DNA from: a virus
IMG/VR virus record: IMGVR_UViG_3300031746_003562
Span: 1-26,522 of that record
Strand: one strand, 5' to 3'
DNA: 26,522 nt
Part shown: piece by piece, positions 21,752-26,522 of the stretch
Layout: every line of letters begins with the position of its first letter
Numbering within the stretch: position 1 is the stretch's first letter
Notes under the pieces: generated by a model
Told to the model about the DNA's origin: nothing
The model's input: only the letters and a program-made list of their open reading frames with translations
Database searches by the model: none
Program-made: the position numbers and the translations under genes

Positions 21752-22783
21752 TTATTGCTGTGTCGAGAAGGGGTCATACTCTCGGCTGATGGTCAGTCCT
21801 TCCCAATTAATAGAAACAAGAACGGCGTATTTCGGGAAAACTTCACCCTCGCAATTCTCGCACGTGACCTGATGATAGCGCAAAGTACACCTAGCCTGCA
21901 AAAGCAACTCACGCACTTTCGCGACGAAGGCGGTATGTATGGGATACAAATCTACTGGGAGTGACTCTGCATTCTCCGCGTAAAAGCTAACCGAACGCTG
22001 ATAGCAAGAATCCGTACACTCGGGGCACTCATCTTTTTCAAGCGATTTGTAGCGCGCAAACTCCTCCATCGGTGCGAAAAAAATAATTCGCGCATACTTG
22101 CGCAAATCATCTTCGGCGAGAAGGCCATCGCGAAATTGATTGGCGATCTCATTTGCGCCCTCTTCTTCCAATAACCCCTCGCGAAGGAATTTTTCGATGC
22201 GCTGCTTTTTCTCTCTATACTCGGACCCAAGCTCAGCGATCTCTTTTTCCCGTTTTTCTGTTTCTGCTATCGATGCCGCAAGCCTAGCCGCGCAATTGGT
22301 CTGATATATCTCAGTCATTCGCGTCACTAGCGAAGGCATGATAACGCGCATTTCCTCCGCGCGACTGATAGTATCAGGGTCGATAGGCACATATCCAGGG
22401 CGACAAATACTAAGCACTCGCTCAAAATCAATAATCTCAGACTGAATCTCACGCGCCTCCGAAAAATCCCGCGAGTACGCCACGAGCTTTTCAAACTCCT
22501 CGAGAGACATCTCGACCTCGGGCGAAACCGCCTCGCCCTTGGCGAACAAATGCCAGAGCGTATACAGCGTTTGATGATTCGTGTTATCGACGACCTCACC
22601 CGTCGTGAGATCGATGCGCCCGTAGGCACTCAATTGGGTCGCGGTCCCTTTAACCGTAACGAATATTTTTTGAGGGGGCACACCGAATTTGTCGGCATAT
22701 GCAGCGAGATCGGGCGTCGCCCAATTGAGGAAAAAATGGTTAACTTCTACTTCGTGGCATCGCACTACCATTTTCGTTTCCAT
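21752..22783 (-). CDS. Large hypothetical protein with coiled coil and zinc sites
   Basis: This is the largest protein of the early region (343 residues). ATG 22783 has GGGAG 5 nt upstream. The N-terminal domain includes VEVNHFFLNWATPDLAAYAD and a beta-rich stretch to residue 65. A helical region with a likely coiled coil follows (about 165-200). The C-terminal part holds CPECTDSC (253-260) and CENC (308-311), which may form a shared zinc site. The upstream frame remains open for 42 codons back to a TGA that ends a 12-codon mini-frame. Function unknown. Confidence 0.65.
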   Translation of the reverse strand: METKMVVRCHEVEVNHFFLNWATPDLAAYADKFGVPPQKIFVTVKGTATQLSAYGRIDLTTGEVVDNTNHQTLYTLWHLFAKGEAVSPEVEMSLEEFEKLVAYSRDFSEAREIQSEIIDFERVLSICRPGYVPIDPDTISRAEEMRVIMPSLVTRMTEIYQTNCAARLAASIAETEKREKEIAELGSEYREKKQRIEKFLREGLLEEEGANEIANQFRDGLLAEDDLRKYARIIFFAPMEEFARYKSLEKDECPECTDSCYQRSVSFYAENAESLPVDLYPIHTAFVAKVRELLLQARCTLRYHQVTCENCEGEVFPKYAVLVSINWEGLTISREYDPFSTQQ

Positions 22784-22909
22784 TTGTGCTCCCATACCCA
22801 GACAATTCCGGGCGCCCTGCAATATCGAGCGAGACAATTCTCGCCCGAGTGCTTCACCAGCAGTGCTACGCTCTCTTCCTCTCAGAGGGCGTGAGTGCCC
22901 TCCCCTCAA

Positions 22910-22948
22910 TCATCGATGACTTTCCATGTCAAATTCAGCGGTCGTCAT
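22910..22948 (-). other. Possible 12-codon mini-ORF in frame with the downstream gene
   Basis: ATG at 22948 overlaps the upstream stop (ATGA) and reads MTTAEFDMESHR, then TGA. The same frame continues open into the 343-residue protein. The gap also holds two small stems: GAGGGC-N6-GCCCTC and GCGAGA-ATTG-TCTCGC. This could be a leader peptide with attenuation, a decayed N-terminus, or chance. Confidence 0.3.
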
Positions 22949-23280
22949 TTTTGTTCTCCAACTTCTAAAAACTCGTACAATTCGTCTTCACACTGAGAGC
23001 CGGCTTGCATAAGATAAGACGAATCCAAACCGACGACACGTGCACGCCGCATAACTTCCGCAAGGGCTTTGTATGGACCTTCACTGCGCGCAACAACTTT
23101 TTTCCTATCATGCTCTTCATCATCTCCCTGGCAAGAGCCTCGAGTCTCAAGCGCCACTGCCCGATAAGAAGCTCCGCGCCTTCCCACCTCGACCTTAACA
23201 TCGTGATACTGGTGCCCCGGAACATGCCCATAAGGTTCACCCACAGTAACAGATGCGATAGTTTTAAAACCGTTTTTCAT
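22945..23280 (-). CDS. Hypothetical protein (111 aa)
   Basis: AAAGGAG 7 nt before ATG 23280 and a hairpin upstream support the start. The protein starts MKNGFKTIASVTVGEPYGHV and seems alpha/beta, with a Lys/Asp/Glu-rich middle (QGDDEEHDRKKVVARSEGPY) and an acidic tail. No motif is recognised. The stop overlaps a 12-codon mini-frame. Confidence 0.6.
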   Translation of the reverse strand: MKNGFKTIASVTVGEPYGHVPGHQYHDVKVEVGRRGASYRAVALETRGSCQGDDEEHDRKKVVARSEGPYKALAEVMRRARVVGLDSSYLMQAGSQCEDELYEFLEVGEQK

Positions 23281-23293
23281 TTTAATTCTCCTT

Positions 23294-23310
23294 TGGCGTC
23301 ATGCGCGCCA
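23294..23310 (-). promoter_or_regulatory. Hairpin 5' of ribosome site (cassette 2)
   Basis: TGGCG-N7-CGCCA on the minus strand leads directly into AAAGGAG and the ATG at 23280. It starts right after the previous stop codon. Confidence 0.6.
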
Positions 23311-23311
23311 T

Positions 23312-23494
23312 TTAGCGAGCCTTTACTATTGTCAATTGAAACTCATCGTCGCCTATTCGTACGACCAATCCGCGATTACTCGTGAGCAGTCCCTCGGCGG
23401 AGAAAGTCGAAACTGTAATCGCTTTCTTCTCATCGATCTCATCAGATTCCTCGATAACGTTCATCAACAAAGTCTCAAAGACACTCTCTCGCAT
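23312..23494 (-). CDS. Small hypothetical protein (60 aa)
   Basis: The protein starts MRESVFETLLMNVIEESDEI and ends in a beta-rich half (LLTSNRGLVVRIGDDEFQLT). AAGGAG lies 8 nt before the ATG. It looks like a compact helix plus beta-hairpin domain. Unknown function. Confidence 0.6.
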   Translation of the reverse strand: MRESVFETLLMNVIEESDEIDEKKAITVSTFSAEGLLTSNRGLVVRIGDDEFQLTIVKAR

Positions 23495-23509
23495 TTTATT
23501 TTCTCCTTG

Positions 23510-23522
23510 AGCGTCATACGCT
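23510..23522 (-). promoter_or_regulatory. Hairpin 5' of ribosome site (cassette 3)
   Basis: AGCGT-ATG-ACGCT on the minus strand precedes CAAGGAG and the ATG at 23494. TTCACTGGTAGT lies between it and the preceding stop. Confidence 0.65.
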
Positions 23523-23539
23523 GATTGACTACCAGTGAA

Positions 23540-24124
23540 TTACCACTTGAAATACTCGCCAAATTTTTCGGCGTGAAGCTCGCAATAGCGACCAAGAAAT
23601 TCAGCCGCCGAGTCATTTCCCCCTTCGCTACGCACTTTCTCGCGGAGTTCGGCGTTCATGAGCTCAACGACCTCGGGAGGCATCTCACTGCGTTGCCCCT
23701 GAAGAACAGCTGCACTGCTAGTATACGCGCCCGGGAAATCAATCGTGACAATGACGTCGCCATCCTCGCAAACAGCGACGCCGCCAGCCGCCTGGCCGTT
23801 GTCGTCCATCTCAACCGCCGCTTGAATTGCCTCTCGGATGCCTCCCGAGATTTCGATCTCTTCTTTGCAACTCGAGATCGTGTACCTATTCACGATCTCA
23901 AGATCATCGATTCCCTCGCCGATGAGAAGTGACTCTTCATCCCACGACCACACGGCGCTCGTGAATTCGGGGGTCACCCCCCCGAAAATGGGAAGATCGG
24001 TCATATCAATTTGTTCAGCGAGGTGCGTCTCATGTCTGCGATCGTAGTTGTGAATGGATTTGATGCGGTCGAACAGATCCTCGAGACTGCTAGCCTCATT
24101 GACTTCGACATTCGGGGTTTCCAT
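23540..24124 (-). CDS. Hypothetical protein (194 aa) with a duplicated 5' end upstream
   Basis: The true start is ATG 24124 (METPNVEVNEASSLEDLFDR). An in-frame ATG at 24145 falls inside the hairpin before the ribosome site. The product is acidic, with a beta-rich middle (AVCEDGDVIVTIDFPGAY) and a helical C-terminus. Its first 20 codons are repeated as an orphan fragment at 25035-25097. Function unknown. Confidence 0.6.
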   Translation of the reverse strand: METPNVEVNEASSLEDLFDRIKSIHNYDRRHETHLAEQIDMTDLPIFGGVTPEFTSAVWSWDEESLLIGEGIDDLEIVNRYTISSCKEEIEISGGIREAIQAAVEMDDNGQAAGGVAVCEDGDVIVTIDFPGAYTSSAAVLQGQRSEMPPEVVELMNAELREKVRSEGGNDSAAEFLGRYCELHAEKFGEYFKW

Positions 24125-24136
24125 TTTGATCTCCTT

Positions 24137-24151
24137 TGGCGCCATGCGCCA
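24137..24151 (-). promoter_or_regulatory. Hairpin 5' of ribosome site (cassette 4)
   Basis: TGGCGC-ATG-GCGCCA is a perfect 6-bp stem, followed by AAGGAG and the ATG at 24124. AAACTGGCAGTG lies just upstream. Confidence 0.7.
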
Positions 24152-24165
24152 GGTTCACTGCCAGT

Positions 24166-24636
24166 TTACTTGGATATTTTCGCCAGAGCGGCGGCGAAGG
24201 CCGCGTTAAAGGGCGGCGCGACGACTACTGGTACCGGCGCGACCGCCGGCTGAACTATGCCCGCGTCGAGCAAAAATGCGGGGGAGACCTCGAGAGTCGT
24301 GCCGTTAACGACCTGTCGATACTCGGCAGACCGGCGCTTGTATTCATATTTCTTATAAATTCCACCTTCTTGCACCGCGAGTACGGTGCAAAAGGCGTTG
24401 CCTTGAAGGTCTTCTCGTGCCACTTGAGACGACCCCGCGCCTTCGACTGGCGCGATATCTTCACCTACGACTACCCAGTCATTTCCGGCTTCGAGCCGGT
24501 AACACGAAATACCGGCCGACCGGCCGAGGGGAACAAGCGTCCCCTTAAAAATTTTCCGCCCCTGCAGCTCTTCCGACCCGATTATCTCGAGGCCGGTACG
24601 CCCATTGATGCTGTGGTGTTTAATCAATGTTTCCAT
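24166..24636 (-). CDS. Hypothetical protein (156 aa)
   Basis: ATG 24636 (METLIKHHSINGRTGLEIIG) is set by GGGAG and the upstream hairpin. The N-terminal 75 residues look beta-rich (KIFKGTLVPLGRSAGISCYR). The C-terminus is a Pro/Val/Ala-rich tail (AVAPVPVVVAPPFNAAFAAA) that may be flexible. No family is recognised. Confidence 0.6.
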   Translation of the reverse strand: METLIKHHSINGRTGLEIIGSEELQGRKIFKGTLVPLGRSAGISCYRLEAGNDWVVVGEDIAPVEGAGSSQVAREDLQGNAFCTVLAVQEGGIYKKYEYKRRSAEYRQVVNGTTLEVSPAFLLDAGIVQPAVAPVPVVVAPPFNAAFAAALAKISK

Positions 24637-24650
24637 TTTCGTTCTCCCTT

Positions 24651-24665
24651 TGGCGTCATGCGCCA
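24651..24665 (-). promoter_or_regulatory. Hairpin 5' of ribosome site (cassette 5)
   Basis: TGGCG-CATGA-CGCCA on the minus strand precedes AAGGGAG and the ATG at 24636. TTCACTGGCAGT lies just upstream. Confidence 0.65.
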
Positions 24666-24701
24666 TTAACTGCCAGTGAATTACCAATCTCTACTCGTTA
24701 G

Positions 24702-24998
24702 TCAAATCTGGTCATCGTGTCGACGCAAAAACGACACGAAACGGTTAATGTAAGCTAATGCGTTTCCGCAGTAGTCGTCCCAGGCCTCTTCCTTCTCATC
24801 GACCTCCTCCTTCTCATCCGCTTTATCCCAGTCTTTAACCCTCCCCAGCGCGATAGCGATGGGGATATCGTGCTCTGTGCTTGTTTCGCCAAATTCCGTC
24901 GTACTAACTGTACAAAAACCCTCACGGGTTTCTGTAATTTCTCTCCACCTGCAAACTTCATCTCCACTTGAGTCGACTTCGTGGTTGGTGAATTTCAT
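24702..24998 (-). CDS. Acidic hypothetical protein (98 aa)
   Basis: The protein starts MKFTNHEVDSSGDEVCRWRE, with an acidic internal duplication (DEKEEVDEKEEAW) and a helical end. The ribosome site is poor, unlike that of its neighbours. Upstream lies the orphan METPNVEVN fragment, so this gene may have lost its own cassette when the duplication formed and could depend on readthrough translation. Function unknown. Confidence 0.55.
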   Translation of the reverse strand: MKFTNHEVDSSGDEVCRWREITETREGFCTVSTTEFGETSTEHDIPIAIALGRVKDWDKADEKEEVDEKEEAWDDYCGNALAYINRFVSFLRRHDDQI

Positions 24999-25034
24999 GG
25001 TTTAGCTCGCTTTGTTAGGTTGTTTACGCTGATC

Positions 25035-25097
25035 TCATCGGTCGAACAGATCGACAAGACTGCTGGCATCATTGACTTCAACATTCGGGGTTTCCAT
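25035..25097 (-). pseudogene. Orphan 5' fragment of the 194-aa gene (20 codons)
   Basis: ATG 25097 opens METPNVEVNDASSLVDLFDR, then TGA. Eighteen of 20 residues match the start of the gene at 24124 and the DNA match extends upstream to the ribosome site (AAGAAG instead of AAGGAG). The rest of the copy is missing. It is a remnant of a duplication, though a 20-residue peptide could still be made. Confidence 0.75.
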
Positions 25098-25108
25098 TTT
25101 GATTCTTC

Positions 25109-25127
25109 TTGAGCGTCACACGCTCAA
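25109..25127 (-). promoter_or_regulatory. Hairpin 5' of ribosome site (cassette 6)
   Basis: TTGAGCGT-GTG-ACGCTCAA is a perfect 8-bp stem, the longest of the series. It precedes the weak AAGAAG site of the orphan fragment and begins right after the previous stop. Confidence 0.7.
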
Positions 25128-25433
25128 CTATTTAATTTTCGCAGGGAGATTTCCTAAGCGAGTTGCCGTCGAATTCGACAATCTCAAAGCTTGAATCCGC
25201 TTCATGTCTTGAATCTGATATTCCTCTATCAGCAACCGTTGCGCGTTCGCCAGTTTCACAAGGTTTTTTATCTGACGCGCTGTCAAGTAATGGTGAAGCG
25301 TGTAGGTATCGCTAATTGGATCAAGGGCGCGAACAATCACGTCGCCACCGGCGAAACATTCGACCTTGAATTCTGTGCAGGTCCGACCGTCGCTCCAAGT
25401 TTTAACCGGCTTAACGATAATTTTGCTTTCCAT
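25128..25433 (-). CDS. Hypothetical protein (101 aa)
   Basis: ATG 25433 has AAGGAG 5 nt upstream, just after a hairpin. An open extension to 25526 runs through the promoter and is not credible. The protein starts MESKIIVKPVKTWSDGRTCT, with a beta-rich first half and a helical second half (LTARQIKNLVKLANAQRLLI). Function unknown. Confidence 0.6.
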   Translation of the reverse strand: MESKIIVKPVKTWSDGRTCTEFKVECFAGGDVIVRALDPISDTYTLHHYLTARQIKNLVKLANAQRLLIEEYQIQDMKRIQALRLSNSTATRLGNLPAKIK

Positions 25434-25444
25434 CTTATCTCCTT

Positions 25445-25459
25445 GAGCGTCACACGCTC
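25445..25459 (-). promoter_or_regulatory. Hairpin 5' of ribosome site (cassette 7)
   Basis: GAGCGT-GTG-ACGCTC is followed by AAGGAG and the ATG at 25433. Confidence 0.65.
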
Positions 25460-25484
25460 TCTTGTTTCTCAACCTTATATAACT

Positions 25485-25513
25485 AGTATAAGCGAAGTGA
25501 GCGAGATATGCAA
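25485..25513 (-). promoter_or_regulatory. Sigma70-type promoter, early copy 1
   Basis: TTGCAT (25513-25508 on the minus strand), a 17-bp spacer and TATACT (25490-25485) form a good match to the housekeeping consensus. GAGCGA and TCGCTT elements surround it. It would drive the 101-aa gene and everything to its left. Confidence 0.75.
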
Positions 25514-25548
25514 GCGCTTCGCTCAACTATTTTTTTCGCTTAGCAATT

Positions 25549-25839
25549 TCAATCACTTATCTTCCACGGCACCCGGACTCTTCGAGCGAAATGGTTAGCT
25601 CTTACGTCCGCCCAGGTTTTCATTTCACGAACTTGCGCCCTCTGCATTAGCACGCTGACGGCAGAGCGAATCGGCTCTACCAGGTACTCCAGCAAGTGCT
25701 CGGCATTCTCGCCAACGATCTCGTTGAATGCTTCTTTCTGAGAGATGCCGTAATGTCGCGCGATTGATTCGAGAATCTCTCGCCTGGTTGCGTCATCGGC
25801 TCTCGCTAAAAACTCTTGATTGACTTGTGAATTTTTCAT
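25549..25839 (-). CDS. Hypothetical helical protein (96 aa)
   Basis: The protein starts MKNSQVNQEFLARADDATRR with CAAGGA before the ATG, after a hairpin. It is helical, with ILESIARHYGISQKEAFNEI and ENAEHLLEYLVEPIRSAVSV, and a basic tail (HFARRVRVPWKISD). The pattern resembles small helical proteins found in plasmids and phages, but I cannot name a family. DNA binding is possible because of the basic tail. Its 3' end touches promoter copy 1. Confidence 0.6.
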   Translation of the reverse strand: MKNSQVNQEFLARADDATRREILESIARHYGISQKEAFNEIVGENAEHLLEYLVEPIRSAVSVLMQRAQVREMKTWADVRANHFARRVRVPWKISD

Positions 25840-25852
25840 CTTGTTTATCCTT

Positions 25853-25867
25853 GAGCGTCACACGCTC
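25853..25867 (-). promoter_or_regulatory. Hairpin 5' of ribosome site (cassette 8)
   Basis: GAGCGT-GTG-ACGCTC is followed by AAGGATAAACAAG and the ATG at 25839. Confidence 0.65.
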
Positions 25868-25874
25868 TGTGGAT

Positions 25875-26090
25875 TCAAAAACTCCGAATTTTTCGCGTAA
25901 TTTCAGAGCCCCAAATAACATCGAGAGATTCAGTCTCGGTTAACCGCAGCGGAGGATCTGCTCGATAAAAACCCTCCGAGTCTTTCACGAGTCGACGATC
26001 AGCAGAATTCCAAATCTCGACTTCTTCAAGAGTCGCCAAACGTTTATGCAATCCGGTTTTCGCATCAAGAATTATAAAAACTGGTTTCAT
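25875..26090 (-). CDS. Small hypothetical protein (71 aa)
   Basis: The protein starts MKPVFIILDAKTGLHKRLAT, with AAAGGGG 6 nt before the ATG. It seems to be a small alpha/beta domain (IILDAKTGL, LEEVEIWNSADRRLVKDSEG). It is the first gene after promoter copy 2 and is therefore likely transcribed early and strongly. Function unknown. Confidence 0.6.
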   Translation of the reverse strand: MKPVFIILDAKTGLHKRLATLEEVEIWNSADRRLVKDSEGFYRADPPLRLTETESLDVIWGSEITRKIRSF

Positions 26091-26103
26091 CTTAAACCCC
26101 TTT

Positions 26104-26118
26104 GAGCGTCACACGCTC
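26104..26118 (-). promoter_or_regulatory. Hairpin 5' of ribosome site (cassette 9)
   Basis: GAGCGT-GTG-ACGCTC is followed by AAAGGGG and the ATG at 26090. Confidence 0.65.
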
Positions 26119-26142
26119 TCTGTTTCTCAACCTTATGTAACT

Positions 26143-26202
26143 AGTATAAGCGAGTTAAGCGAACTATGCAAGCGCTTCGCTTAACTATTTTTTTCGCTTA
26201 AC
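26143..26202 (-). promoter_or_regulatory. Sigma70-type promoter with inverted-repeat operator, early copy 2
   Basis: TTGCAT (26171-26166), 17 bp and TATACT (26148-26143) form the promoter on the minus strand. GTTAAGCGAA (26154-26163) and TTCGCTTAAC (26176-26185) are perfect 10-bp inverted repeats spanning the -35 box and the spacer. A third TTCGCTTAAC lies at 26193-26202. A repressor bound here would block RNA polymerase, as in phage early operators. The repressor itself is not in the window. Confidence 0.75.
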
Positions 26203-26489
26203 AATTTCAATCGCTTAGCCTCTTTTTCGAGTAAGAGTCGCTTTGACAATATCTCGCTCGTCCTCGCCATAATCGCGGCAATCTCTGCCTCGCAGGTGTC
26301 GCACCCGTGGGCTCCTCTATCGCCCGCGAGATGCGCTTTTGCGGTCGCGCAAAGATCGTGGGGTGGATATCGCGGGCATTTCACTGGTTGTGTACGCTGA
26401 AGATTATCACCGCAATTAAAATCGTCGCAGTTATGGCACGCTTGAACGTGCGTTTCGCGACACACCTCGGATGGCGTCTTCTTATTCAC
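26181..26489 (-). CDS. Cysteine-rich zinc-binding hypothetical protein
   Basis: The 102-residue protein starts at GTG 26489 with AGGAG 11 nt upstream, a rather long spacing. It has CRETHVQACHNCDDFNCGDN, then CPRYPPHDLC and CDTC, eight cysteines plus histidines that could hold two zinc ions. The C-terminal 40 residues form a charged helix (EILSKRLLLEKEAKRLKLLS). Its stop lies inside the operator of promoter copy 2. Function unknown. Confidence 0.6.
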   Translation of the reverse strand: MNKKTPSEVCRETHVQACHNCDDFNCGDNLQRTQPVKCPRYPPHDLCATAKAHLAGDRGAHGCDTCEAEIAAIMARTSEILSKRLLLEKEAKRLKLLSEKNS

Positions 26490-26522
26490 TGGTTGTGTGA
26501 CTCCTGATTCTCACTGGCAGTG

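Larger units (their letters stand above)
25443..25559 (-). repeat. Promoter-containing repeat, copy 1
   Basis: This 117-bp block matches 26102-26217 nearly base for base, with one single-base indel and about a dozen substitutions. It includes a hairpin, a promoter and AAGCGA-type sites. The substitutions lie partly in the putative operator, so the two copies may differ in repression. Confidence 0.85.
26102..26217 (-). repeat. Promoter-containing repeat, copy 2
   Basis: This is the second copy of the block at 25443-25559. It overlaps the last codons of the gene ending at 26181, so its operator half has coding function too. Confidence 0.85.

Noticed and set aside
1-26522. Integrase, excisionase or attachment site that would prove a prophage
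   Set aside because: None is visible on either strand, so lysogeny cannot be claimed from this window.

Overview
This window is a tightly packed stretch of a tailed double-stranded DNA bacteriophage or prophage. All credible genes lie on the minus strand and read from right (26522) to left (1). Many neighbours share 4-bp ATGA stop/start overlaps, ribosome sites are strong (AAGGAG or GGGAG type), and GTG or TTG starts occur. The plus strand holds no convincing gene. No integrase, replication gene or tRNA gene is seen. The host cannot be fixed from the sequence. The only host hint is a pair of type I-E-like CRISPR repeats, which are widespread in bacteria.

Right part (about 26.5 to 14.6 kb): a run of some thirty small genes, most without a recognisable function. 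It begins with two nearly identical promoter/operator regions (near 26.15 and 25.49 kb), each with TTGCAT, 17 bp and TATACT embedded in AAGCGA-type repeats. Nine small perfect or near-perfect hairpins sit directly 5' of Shine-Dalgarno sequences of genes between 26.1 and 20.5 kb. The region carries signs of recent duplication: two orphan 5' gene fragments, a 54-bp tandem repeat, and shared gene-start sequences. In the only long gene-free stretch (18951-19261) lies a two-repeat, one-spacer CRISPR mini-array with exact type I-E geometry (29-nt repeats, 32-nt spacer) and no cas genes nearby. It sits beside a small predicted lipoprotein gene.

Middle and left part (about 14.5 kb to 1): the packaging and head module, in transcription order. 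It holds terminase small and large subunits, a zinc-ribbon protein, a peptide deformylase, the portal, a RyR-domain protein, a HAD-type phosphatase, a zinc-ribbon protein, an HNH nuclease, a D12-class adenine methylase, a beta-helix fibre-like protein, an SPP1 gp7/Mu F-type head protein, a second HNH nuclease and several small proteins. Two structural-looking proteins, a probable scaffold and the start of the probable major capsid protein follow. Tail genes would be expected beyond the left edge.

Most noteworthy are the phage-borne mini-CRISPR array, the repeated hairpin/ribosome-site cassettes, the duplicated early promoter/operator, the deformylase and RyR genes inside the morphogenesis operon, and an mRNA stem that would hide the capsid ribosome site.
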